31,019 nt of DNA, taken from contig JBCBGC010000098.1 in the NCBI GenBank assembly GCA_038527215.1, positions 1 through 31,019 on the forward strand. The letters run 5' to 3'. Numbering within the stretch: position 1 is the first letter of the stretch; each line of letters begins with the position of its first letter. The notes beneath the pieces are model-generated. The model made no database searches. It was given only the letters and a program-made list of their open reading frames with translations, and was not told the origin of the DNA. Below are positions 8,048 to 15,126 of this stretch, in pieces. The position numbers and the translations under genes are program-made. The stretch is from JAWPMV01 sp038527215. Lineage in GTDB: Bacteria; Bacteroidota; Bacteroidia; J057.

Positions 8048-8605
8048 ATGACCAAATCTACCAATCCCATGGCTTCCACAAAAAATGAGACAGCGTCCTT
8101 TATGTTAAGATTCACCCAAAAGGTGTTCAACAATGAAAAAGGGGAGCCTGAGGTCCAATGGCGAGGCAATATCCGCCATGTGCAGGGAGGGGAAGAAAAA
8201 CGCTTTTCCGAGTTTGAGGAGGCCCTGGGCTTTATCCAAAGTAAACTGGCTGATCTGACCATTTCTGCTATGGAAGATAAACCGCTGGAAGAGCAAAAGG
8301 GCATCCTCTCTAAGAGTTTTGACCTATGGAAAAAAATGGCCACTGATGCCCCTCGCATGGTCATGGAAACCATCAAAGATCCCAAAAAGCAGGTATCTCA
8401 ATTACAAGACCAGCTTCAGGATCAATTGCAGGAACAAATAGAACAAGTAAAAGGAGGCTTTAGCCAAAAATTAGACCTTAGTTCCTGGTTGACTTCCTCC
8501 AAGGCTGATTACCAGCAGATTGTGCAATTATTAGGGCAATTATCCAAAGACGTAGAAGCCTTGAATCAAAAGGTCGAGCAGCTGTCAAACCAGGATGAAG
8601 CATGA
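8048..8605 (+). CDS. Small cytoplasmic coiled-coil protein of unknown function, coupled to a BTAD regulator
   Basis: This 185-residue protein has no signal peptide or membrane segment. Residues about 17-70 contain a pattern I read as FxLRFTQKVFN..EVQWRGNIRHVQGGEEKRFSEFEEALGFIQSKL, a compact motif seen in other short bacterial proteins without assigned function. The second half is helical and charged, with an internal LQDQ repeat (residues about 119-128, QLQDQLQDQLQEQ) and a C-terminal coiled coil (VQLLGQLSKDVEALNQKVEQL). The amphipathic helices recall phasins or other granule-associated proteins, but that is only a resemblance. Its stop codon overlaps the start of the next gene in an ATGA, so the two are probably translated together. 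ATG at 8048 is used; ATG at 8069 is an alternative. Confidence 0.75.
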   Translation: MTKSTNPMASTKNETASFMLRFTQKVFNNEKGEPEVQWRGNIRHVQGGEEKRFSEFEEALGFIQSKLADLTISAMEDKPLEEQKGILSKSFDLWKKMATDAPRMVMETIKDPKKQVSQLQDQLQDQLQEQIEQVKGGFSQKLDLSSWLTSSKADYQQIVQLLGQLSKDVEALNQKVEQLSNQDEA

Positions 8606-9411
8606 TCGCGGTCGAAGAACAAATAGATGTTTGGCTAACTAAAAAGGAAACGGCTTCTCTTCGGGTGCAGACGCTGGGCAAGTTCCAGCTTTGGCGTGCC
8701 AATGAAGTGGTGAACCCCAAAGCCTGGGGTAGGGATGTTTCTGCCCAGCTTTTCCAGTTTTTTGTGACCAACCGCCACCGCCACGGCCTGCATAAGGAAC
8801 AAATCATTGATCACATCTGGCCTGAATTGGACGGAAAAGCAGGCCAGCAAAACTTCAAGGTGGCCAATCATGGGGCGAGCAAAGTCCTGGAACCGGATCG
8901 TAAAAGCCGGACCGAATCAAAGTATATCATTCGCCAGGGGCCTACCTATTACCTCGACCTGGAGGACATCTGGTTGGACGCTCAGGCCCTGGATGAATTG
9001 ATCGCTTTGGGGAACCAAACCCTTGCTGCCCAGCCCACCTTGGCGGAAAGAGCCTATCGCGCGGCTATAGAGTTGTATGAAGGCGCTTATCTCCCCGCCC
9101 GCTTATATGAAGATTGGACCAGTGAGGAACGGGAGCGGATTCAGTTGTTAACCTTAGGGGCTCTCATCAGCCTGAGTGAATTGCTGGTCCGGGAAAACCC
9201 CTTGGAGAGCGTGCGCCTCACCCAGCGCGCCTTGCAGATAGACGCTACCTGGGAGGATGCTTACCGGATTCAGATGGAAGCCTATCTGGAAAAAGGCAAT
9301 CGCCCGATGGCTATCAAGACTTACCGCCAGTGTGAGGAAATTCTCGACCGGGAATTCGGCGTCACCCCTTTGCCGGAAACCCAGCAATTATATCGCAGCA
9401 TCAAAGGCTAG
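8602..9411 (+). CDS. SARP-like regulator: winged-helix DNA-binding plus BTAD domain
   Basis: The 269 residues divide into an OmpR-like winged-helix region (about 20-120: VQTLGKFQLWRANEVV, GLHKEQIIDHIWPELDGK, KYIIRQGPTYYLDLEDIWLD) and a bacterial transcriptional activator domain of TPR-like helices (about 122-265: AIELYEGAYLPARLYEDWTS, LTQRALQIDATWEDAYRIQM, AIKTYRQCEEILDREFGVTPLPETQ). This is the layout of the DNA-binding part of SARP/AfsR regulators, without the NTPase module found in larger members. It overlaps the upstream coiled-coil gene by 4 bp, which suggests that the small protein is its partner or target. It ends 3 bp before the stop codon of the convergent acetyltransferase gene. Confidence 0.88.
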   Translation: MIAVEEQIDVWLTKKETASLRVQTLGKFQLWRANEVVNPKAWGRDVSAQLFQFFVTNRHRHGLHKEQIIDHIWPELDGKAGQQNFKVANHGASKVLEPDRKSRTESKYIIRQGPTYYLDLEDIWLDAQALDELIALGNQTLAAQPTLAERAYRAAIELYEGAYLPARLYEDWTSEERERIQLLTLGALISLSELLVRENPLESVRLTQRALQIDATWEDAYRIQMEAYLEKGNRPMAIKTYRQCEEILDREFGVTPLPETQQLYRSIKG

Positions 9412-9414
9412 GCC

Positions 9415-10641
9415 TTAAAACTCCCAGCCCAAATGGGCCTTGGGCAACCGGAGCAGCTGATCCAGTGCTCTGAGCAAATCCGCAGGTCCTTCAAGCTCGT
9501 CCGTAATGGCCAGGCCGCTGGCCGGGCGTACCCCTAACCAAAGTCGGCTAAAAGCACCTACTGAGGCTTTCAGCACCGGTAAGCCTTCAGAAAATCCAGT
9601 TGCTACCTGGGACTCCGGACCCAAACTGAGGTGATATTTTCCTCCGATGCCGCGCCAGGCTTGGTCTTCGTCAAGAAAGTTCTCAATCGGATCGGTTAAC
9701 TCAAGGTTGAAGGCTACTGAATCTCCCGGCACATGCACTGCTTCTATGCAGGCCTGCAGATCACAAATCCTGATTTGCCAGAAAGCCTCCGCCCGGTGGC
9801 GCTGTTCGAAGGCAGACCTTTTGGACTGCTTCCTCCCCTTGAAGGGCTGACGGATTAAATCCTGCACCTGAATCTCGGGAGGTTCAAAAATGCCGACCAG
9901 GCGTATTTGATCCCCCAGAGATTTTAATAAGGCGAGTAATTCCAGGAGTTGGGCTGCGTTCTGATAGATCAGCATATTGACCTCATAAGGCCCATTCTCC
10001 TGATCTCCCTTGATCCACATGAAATGGCTCAGTTGGCCATCGGGGCCATCCTGATAGCCTAAGCCAAAGCCTTTTCCTCCCCAGCCCAGTTCCGCCCTGA
10101 CTACCATGGCTGCATGTAAATTCACGCTGCCATGTCCTCTTTGCCGGGCACACATGGCCTGATGGATGATTTCCCAATCATCCTGGCTGAGGCGTTTAGG
10201 TACGCGGAAAGCCTGGTCAATCAAGAGGTCGGCAGGATCGAAGTACAGAAAGTTCTCATAAGGCCCCGTGCCAAATCCTAAGCGATTGTAGAAACCCTGC
10301 TCGAACATCCCTAAAGCCGAGACCGCCGCTCCTTCTGCGGCATCAGATGCCACCATTTGCGCGGTCATACGTCCAGCCAGGCCTTGCTTCCGCGCGATCC
10401 TGCTGGTGGTGACGCCTGAAATGGCAGATAAGGGTAGCGGTTGCTGCAGGTATTGAAAGTCTCCTTTGGTCGAAGCGACCAGACATTCAGCGGCCTGGTC
10501 GATTTCAGCTACCAGGGCCTTACAACTCGATAAAAAATGGTCCATGAATGGTTCCTGGTCCTTATCTATCCAGTGAACCTCTCTCCAAATTCGGTGAACG
10601 GACGTTTGGTCCTGATCATGGTGGTAGGGGCGAATGATCAT
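9415..10641 (-). CDS. Eis-like GNAT N-acetyltransferase
   Basis: The length of 408 residues matches the Eis family, which has two GNAT-like regions followed by an SCP-2-like domain. The acetyl-CoA binding segment is VTTSRIARKQGLAGRM (77-92). The motif GFYNRLGFGTG (116-126) carries the tyrosine (Y118) that acts as general acid in characterised Eis proteins, and the chain ends in phenylalanine (GWEF), consistent with the free C-terminal carboxylate that acts as base in that family. Eis enzymes acetylate amines, including aminoglycosides and lysine side chains. The physiological substrate here is unknown, and drug inactivation should not be assumed. It is divergent from the HD-domain gene and nearly abuts the BTAD gene tail to tail. 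Confidence 0.85.
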   Translation of the reverse strand: MIIRPYHHDQDQTSVHRIWREVHWIDKDQEPFMDHFLSSCKALVAEIDQAAECLVASTKGDFQYLQQPLPLSAISGVTTSRIARKQGLAGRMTAQMVASDAAEGAAVSALGMFEQGFYNRLGFGTGPYENFLYFDPADLLIDQAFRVPKRLSQDDWEIIHQAMCARQRGHGSVNLHAAMVVRAELGWGGKGFGLGYQDGPDGQLSHFMWIKGDQENGPYEVNMLIYQNAAQLLELLALLKSLGDQIRLVGIFEPPEIQVQDLIRQPFKGRKQSKRSAFEQRHRAEAFWQIRICDLQACIEAVHVPGDSVAFNLELTDPIENFLDEDQAWRGIGGKYHLSLGPESQVATGFSEGLPVLKASVGAFSRLWLGVRPASGLAITDELEGPADLLRALDQLLRLPKAHLGWEF

Positions 10642-10858
10642 GGGGAATATGGTTGGTGTGAAGTAGATTGATCCACATCTAGAGACGTAGAACCTGGGGA
10701 TAAGGTTAAGGGCGAAAATCTGGGTATTTCAATTTAGCAGGGTAGGAGTAGGAGATCGAGGGAAACCATACAACATTTGTTTACTTTCGTTTCGCTGACC
10801 AGATCATGCATAGCCTTATCCGCATGGCTCACCTAAAAAACATGTTAAGCACAACTGT

Positions 10859-11758
10859 ATGAAATATGTCGACAAAATTTATGGGGAATTTGAATTGACA
10901 GAAGTGCTTGAAGCGCTGATAAAAACCAAGACCTTTCAGCGCCTATCCCGTATTCACCAGGGAGGCCCTATTTTTCTGGTCAACCCGGCCCTTAACCATA
11001 CGAGATTCGAGCATTCAGTCGGGGTAATGTTCCTGATCAAAAAGCTAGGAGGGAGCATAGAGGAACAAATTGCCGGCCTGTTGCACGATATTTCTCATAC
11101 TGCTTTTTCCCATTTGATCGATTTTGTCCTTGAAGTTGAGGAAGAAGACTATCATGAGAAAAGATATGAGAAAGTCCTGAAAAGCTCAGACATCCCGTCC
11201 ACCTTATTGCAGTATGGATTTAAGGTAGAGGCCTTTACAGATCTGGACAAATTTCCCATACTGGAATACCCGCTGCCCGCTTTATCCACTGACCGCATTG
11301 ACTATACCCTTCGTGATTTATTCCAGTTGGGGAAAATCTCCCTGGAAGAGATTAACTGGTTTCTCGAGGGCATGTTGGTGTTTCAAGGCCGAGTGGTATT
11401 AAAGGCTGTGGAATACGCCGCCTGGTTTCAAGAGGCTTATACCTATTTAACCCAGCATTATTTTGAAGGGGAGGAAAATATGGTGGCAAATAGTAAGATG
11501 AAGGCGCTTATCCTGGAATGCCTGGATAGAAGGATCATCACCATCGAAGATTTTTTTCAAGACGATTTTTACCTTCTGGAAAAAATCAACCGGGAGATAG
11601 AAGTGAAAGCCCGTTTGCAGGAATCGGGAATCGCAACAGGAGGATATCGAACAAAAAAGAGGAAAGTGGATCCAGAGGTCTTGTTGAATGGCGAAGTGCG
11701 AAGCTTATCAGAAATAAGAGATTATCCGGCCCATCCTTTTACCGAAAAAAATATCTGA
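10859..11758 (+). CDS. HD-domain phosphohydrolase (COG1078/dGTPase-like)
   Basis: The 299-residue protein has the full metal-binding set of HD phosphohydrolases: NHTRFEHSVGV with H52, LLHDISHTAFSH with H76-D77 plus H80 and H85, and STDRIDYTLRD with D145. The opening (KYVDKIYGEFELTEVLEALIKTKTFQRLSRIHQ) is typical of the COG1078 group, which includes relatives of dGTP triphosphohydrolase and SAMHD1. A phosphohydrolase acting on a nucleotide is likely; the substrate is not known. At about 300 residues it is shorter than many COG1078 members (400 or more), lacking most of the C-terminal extension. A near-match to the -7 element (TACTTTCG, 10782-10789) lies upstream without a clear -33. Its stop codon is directly adjacent to that of the GntR gene, with no base between. 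Confidence 0.85.
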   Translation: MKYVDKIYGEFELTEVLEALIKTKTFQRLSRIHQGGPIFLVNPALNHTRFEHSVGVMFLIKKLGGSIEEQIAGLLHDISHTAFSHLIDFVLEVEEEDYHEKRYEKVLKSSDIPSTLLQYGFKVEAFTDLDKFPILEYPLPALSTDRIDYTLRDLFQLGKISLEEINWFLEGMLVFQGRVVLKAVEYAAWFQEAYTYLTQHYFEGEENMVANSKMKALILECLDRRIITIEDFFQDDFYLLEKINREIEVKARLQESGIATGGYRTKKRKVDPEVLLNGEVRSLSEIRDYPAHPFTEKNI

Positions 11759-12463
11759 TTAGCCAAGCGTTTGAAGATACTCTCTCAACCTGGTAAAATG
11801 AACCTCCATCTTTTCTTTAGCCAAGCTGGGGTTGCCCTCCTTCACGGCGAGATAAATATCCTCATGCTTCTTGATTTCATCCAGGGCTTCGTCCCCTTCA
11901 CAGATTCGATCCTTATCGTAGATGCCGATGATTTCCGGGATGATCAAATGAATCAGGGTCGTCAGGGCAGTGTTATGACTGGCTTTGGCGATTTCCAGGT
12001 GAAACAAAATATCTTCTTCTAAGGCACCCCCGCCCTCCAGCAGGGTTTTCTTAAAGGCTTCCAGGGCCGTTTCAATGCTGAATAAATCTTCGTCGGTCCT
12101 CCTTTGGGCTGCGTATTGCACGATCACAATTTCCAGGCCTATCCTGGTCTCGATCAATTCTTTGAAATCGGGTTGACCGAGTTCTTGCAGGTTGTCCAGG
12201 ATACCGTTCATGGCTAGTCTCCCAACGTTGGCGATAAAGGTGCCACTTTGGGGTTTAGATTCTAATAAGCCATAAAACTCCAGTTTTTGGATGGCCTTAC
12301 TAAGGTTTCTCCTGCTCACCCCAAACTTGTCGGCCATGGTTCTTTCGGGTGGCAGCCGGTCGCCTGGTTCCAAATTTTTGTAGTTGATCAGCTCCTGAAT
12401 CTTAGAAATGATTTCATTTTGAATGGCTTGGTTTTCTTTATGTGCGAGGATTTCCAGTTTCAT
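11759..12463 (-). CDS. GntR-family regulator, FadR subfamily (FCD domain)
   Basis: Residues about 10-78 are the GntR winged helix (EPGDRLPPERTMADKFGVSR, then LSKAIQKLEFYGLLESKPQSGTFI). Residues about 95-232 are an FCD ligand-binding domain with the metal-binding pattern D151, H155, H200, H222. FCD regulators often sense sugar acids or other carboxylates. It is last in a minus-strand row (susC, susD, Nramp-related, SDR, this gene). Together with the alginate lyase next to susC, this makes it the best candidate for binding the TTGGTNNACCAA sites at 19897-20250, because ExuR, UxuR and FadR of the same subfamily use TGGT/ACCA-type palindromes. A partial copy of that motif overlaps its own start codon (12463-12474), so autoregulation is possible. 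The gap to the SDR gene (293 bp) is large enough for its own promoter; TAGGTTTG on the minus strand at 12708-12715 is a -7 match. Confidence 0.9.
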   Translation of the reverse strand: MKLEILAHKENQAIQNEIISKIQELINYKNLEPGDRLPPERTMADKFGVSRRNLSKAIQKLEFYGLLESKPQSGTFIANVGRLAMNGILDNLQELGQPDFKELIETRIGLEIVIVQYAAQRRTDEDLFSIETALEAFKKTLLEGGGALEEDILFHLEIAKASHNTALTTLIHLIIPEIIGIYDKDRICEGDEALDEIKKHEDIYLAVKEGNPSLAKEKMEVHFTRLREYLQTLG

Positions 12464-12474
12464 TGGTCAACAGT
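12463..12474. promoter_or_regulatory. Partial GntR operator overlapping the regulator's start codon
   Basis: TTGGTCAACAGT shares the left half (TTGGT) and the first AC of the right half of the TTGGTNNACCAA motif found near susC. It sits on the start codon of the GntR gene. With three mismatches it could be chance. Confidence 0.25.
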
Positions 12475-12586
12475 GCGTTTAGCGAAGATGAGGTAATGCC
12501 CAGGTAATCAATTGCTTGTGCGAAAGTGGATATGCCCTGGGTCTGGCCTATGGTGTTTTTGATGCGAAGTCAAAATACAAAAACAT

Positions 12587-12598
12587 GCGTATTTACGC
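12587..12598. promoter_or_regulatory. Short palindrome upstream of the GntR gene
   Basis: GCGTA-TT-TACGC lies about 10 bp upstream of a minus-strand TATTTTG (12571-12577), which resembles but does not exactly match a -7 element. It may be an operator for the GntR promoter. The arms are only 5 bp. Confidence 0.25.
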
Positions 12599-12756
12599 TA
12601 CATCCGGCTCAATAGGGAGATTGGGACCCGGCTAAGGAAGAAAGGCGGAGGGGAAAATAGGACAGGGAAGTAGGGAGGCTTGTACCGCTTCTCCAGGAAA
12701 AGCAGCACAAACCTAAACCCTTAATTTATATAAAGGAGCTGGCGGAACCTTCTGCC

Positions 12757-13509
12757 TTAGGAGAAGGCGAGGCCGCCATTGATGTCAAAGTTTGCCCCTG
12801 TTACGAAGGAGGTTTCATGGGAGACCAGACATCCCACCAAATTAGCTACTTCTTCTGGTCTGCCCTCCCGCCCAAGCGGGGTCTTGCCAGCTACCGCTTC
12901 CCGCACCGAATCCGGGGTAAAAGTATCGTGAAAAGTAGTATTGATGAGACCTGGACAGACGGCATTTACCCGGATGCCATTGGGACCAAGCTCTTTGGCC
13001 ATGGAACGGGTATAGGTCATGATGGCCCCTTTGGAAGCGGCATAGGCAGAAGAACCACCCCCGCCGCCATCTCGTCCGGCCTGGGAAGCAAGGTTCACAA
13101 TGCTTCCCCCCTCAGGCATATGGTCAATTACCGCTCTATGCATCATAAAGACCGATTTGAGGTTCAGATCCATGACGAAGTCCCAAAACGCTTCGTCCAT
13201 TTCGCAGAGCTTTTTGCGGCCGACCAGGCCTCCGGCATTGTTGACTAAAATGTGAACCTTATCGCCAAAGGCTTGCCTGCTTTCCTCTACTAATCGGAAG
13301 CATTCATCCCATTTTGTCAAATCCGCCTTGATCCCCATGGCTGTTCCTCCTGCGGCTGAAATGAGCCGAAGGGTTTCCTCTGCATCCTGAGGCGTGTTGT
13401 AATAATTCACGACCACATTGGCTCCCATGGAGGCCAGTTTGAGAGAGATATATCGGCCGATGTCTCGTCCACCGCCGGTTACGATGGCGGTCTTATTCGT
13501 CAGTTCCAT
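12757..13509 (-). CDS. SDR-family NAD(P)-dependent oxidoreductase
   Basis: This 250-residue classical short-chain dehydrogenase has the nucleotide-binding TGGGRDIG (11-18), NNAG (90-93), and the catalytic N116, S142, Y156 and K160 (YAASK). The second conserved glycine of TGxxxGxG is Asp16, a variant found in some FabG-like members. It is downstream of the Nramp-related gene by 87 bp in the same direction and probably shares its transcript. In an alginate locus an SDR commonly reduces DEH (4-deoxy-L-erythro-5-hexoseulose uronate) to KDG; that role is inferred from the neighbours. FabG-like fatty acid synthesis is less likely because no fatty-acid genes are adjacent. Confidence 0.9.
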   Translation of the reverse strand: MELTNKTAIVTGGGRDIGRYISLKLASMGANVVVNYYNTPQDAEETLRLISAAGGTAMGIKADLTKWDECFRLVEESRQAFGDKVHILVNNAGGLVGRKKLCEMDEAFWDFVMDLNLKSVFMMHRAVIDHMPEGGSIVNLASQAGRDGGGGGSSAYAASKGAIMTYTRSMAKELGPNGIRVNAVCPGLINTTFHDTFTPDSVREAVAGKTPLGREGRPEEVANLVGCLVSHETSFVTGANFDINGGLAFS

Positions 13510-13596
13510 TGTTTGCTTTTTGTAACTTCTACTTAATTAAATCCACTTTATCTTTTTAGGGATAGCTTGTATTTTTTTTCGAAAATCTGCCCTGCT

Positions 13597-14862
13597 TTAA
13601 AACTTTTCCCATATAGCAAGGACTCCGTTATACGAAATGACACAGGCAAAAACCAGCGCCAATGCCATACCAACATTCAGCATGGTGCCTGCTTTGTGGG
13701 CTCCCATCAAGTCCTTTCTATTGATCAAAATGATGATTCCGATGATGACCAAGGGAAGAACGAAAACATTAAAAACTTGGGTTAAAATCTGCGCTTGAAT
13801 CGGATTCGCTCCCAGAAGCGGAACCGTCAACCCGATTAAGCAGGCTACCCCAGCCAGGAGCTTAAATTGCCGGGAAGAGGTATCCAGGATTCCCTGTTGG
13901 TAGTCCGCAATCATTAAAGGAGCTATCATCAGAATTGGGAATACCGAGGAGAGGCCCGCGGTCAGGGTTCCCATAAAGAAAATGACGATGGCAAACTTAC
14001 CAGCAACGGGTTCAAGCGCATACACCATATCCAATACTTTGGTGACCACTGTTCCACTTTCATAAAATGCGCCCATGGCTGCAGCCATGATAGAGCCACT
14101 AATGACGAAGATTAACACCGCTGCCCATAAGGCATCTTTTTGCTGTTCTTTCAGGTCTTGTTTGGTCCAGCCTTTCCCCTGAATAAAAAGGGGGCGTGAA
14201 ATAAAAGTGGCGGCAGCCATGGTGGTTCCAACAAAAGCGGCCACCAACATTCTTCCCCCTTCAACCTGAGGGATGGAAGGGATAAAGCCTTTGGCAATTT
14301 GCACCGGATCGGGCAAAACGATAAACAAAGAAAGTAAAAAAGATAAGCCCATCAGGGTAACGAAGAAGAGCAGAATCTTCTCAAAGATGGCATATTTTCC
14401 GCGCCATAAAATAGCATACATGATCCCAATGACCACCAAAGCTACGCCCAGGACCCAGCCATATTCATTTCCTTCTATGACAGGGAAGAAGAGCGCCAGG
14501 GTCTCCACAATGGCATTGGTAGAAATCCCCAAAATACCAGTCAGAGAGTTCCATTGTCCGAAACTGATGCCTACGATGATAAGGATAGACATCAGACGCC
14601 CGAATCTAAGGTGCTTGCGAAAGGCAAAAAGGGCGGTTTCTCCGGTTACCAAATAGTATCTGCCATAGGCCTCCATCAATATCCAGGAGAATAAACAACT
14701 CAACGCCAATACCCACAAAAGTTGCATGCCATAGCTGCTGCCCGCCACAATCATGGAGGTAACACTACCGGTGCCTATGGTATAGCCAATCGCAAAGATA
14801 CCTGGGCCGATTCCCAGGAGGAATCGGTAAAGTCTATTCAGCAGGGTTGATTGGTTTGACAT
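13597..14862 (-). CDS. Nramp-related membrane transporter lacking the metal-binding motifs
   Basis: The 421-residue protein has about eleven hydrophobic segments and the Nramp beginning GPGIFAIGY...AGSSYGMQLLW. The two signatures that bind metal in Mn2+/Fe2+ carriers are replaced: DPGN in TM1 is GTGS (30-33), and MPHN in TM6 is AAAT (216-219, inside GTTMAAATFISRPLFIQ, which aligns without gaps to the usual GATVMPHNLYLHSSLVQ pattern). It is therefore a divergent member of the APC-fold family and its substrate is unlikely to be a soft divalent metal. Its position between susD and an SDR, where alginate loci often have a sugar-acid permease, suggests uptake of a uronate product, but this is inference. 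A -7 match with an adjoining palindrome lies upstream. Confidence 0.85.
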   Translation of the reverse strand: MSNQSTLLNRLYRFLLGIGPGIFAIGYTIGTGSVTSMIVAGSSYGMQLLWVLALSCLFSWILMEAYGRYYLVTGETALFAFRKHLRFGRLMSILIIVGISFGQWNSLTGILGISTNAIVETLALFFPVIEGNEYGWVLGVALVVIGIMYAILWRGKYAIFEKILLFFVTLMGLSFLLSLFIVLPDPVQIAKGFIPSIPQVEGGRMLVAAFVGTTMAAATFISRPLFIQGKGWTKQDLKEQQKDALWAAVLIFVISGSIMAAAMGAFYESGTVVTKVLDMVYALEPVAGKFAIVIFFMGTLTAGLSSVFPILMIAPLMIADYQQGILDTSSRQFKLLAGVACLIGLTVPLLGANPIQAQILTQVFNVFVLPLVIIGIIILINRKDLMGAHKAGTMLNVGMALALVFACVISYNGVLAIWEKF

Positions 14863-14934
14863 CTGAAGGGTATAAGGTTCACCGCCTTTCTTCTAAGTCA
14901 TAGAGCCAAAGCGCTACAGTTACTTTCTGGAAGT

Positions 14935-14961
14935 CAAAAGTAGGGAGGTCATTGACCTCCC
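14935..14961 (-). promoter_or_regulatory. Promoter -7 box with abutting 19-bp palindrome for the Nramp-related/SDR genes
   Basis: On the minus strand TACTTTTG (14935-14942) is an exact TAnnTTTG element, predicting a start near 14928 and a leader of about 65 nt. Directly upstream lies GGGAGGTCATTGACCTCCC (14943-14961), with 9-bp arms around one base. No -33 TTG is seen at the right distance, so an activator may be needed. The alternative is that the palindrome is an RNA hairpin terminating the susCD transcript, though the T-tract is poor. Confidence 0.45.
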
Positions 14962-15015
14962 TCTAGCGCTACTACTAGCCCTAATAAACTAAAGTGTACA
15001 TGGACAGGGAAAAGG

Positions 15016-15086
15016 GGTGAGCCCTGTTCTGTTTTCACTGTCATCACCGCTGAAAAGCCAATGAAAAAGAACCATGTGGGCTCACC
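15016..15086. repeat. Inverted repeat with 9-bp arms in the susD/Nramp gap
   Basis: GGTGAGCCC (15016-15024) and GGGCTCACC (15078-15086) are perfect complements separated by 53 bp. They could close a structured RNA at the 3' end of the susCD message or flank a small vanished element. No target-site duplication or coding content was seen. Confidence 0.4.
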
Positions 15087-15098
15087 AGTTTACTTGTG

Positions 15099-15120
15099 AA
15101 AAAAACTGCGTCAGTGCGCA
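15099..15120 (-). terminator. Weak terminator after susD
   Basis: Read on the minus strand, TGCG-CACTGA-CGCA (15120-15107) is followed one base later by seven Ts (15105-15099), only 6 nt after the susD stop codon. The stem is just 4 bp, so termination would be partial, allowing read-through into the Nramp-related gene. Confidence 0.35.
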
Positions 15121-15126
15121 TGAGGA

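Noticed and set aside
12748..12767. CCTTCT/AGAAGG hairpin as the SDR terminator
   Set aside because: It overlaps the stop codon and has no T-tract on the minus strand beyond two bases.
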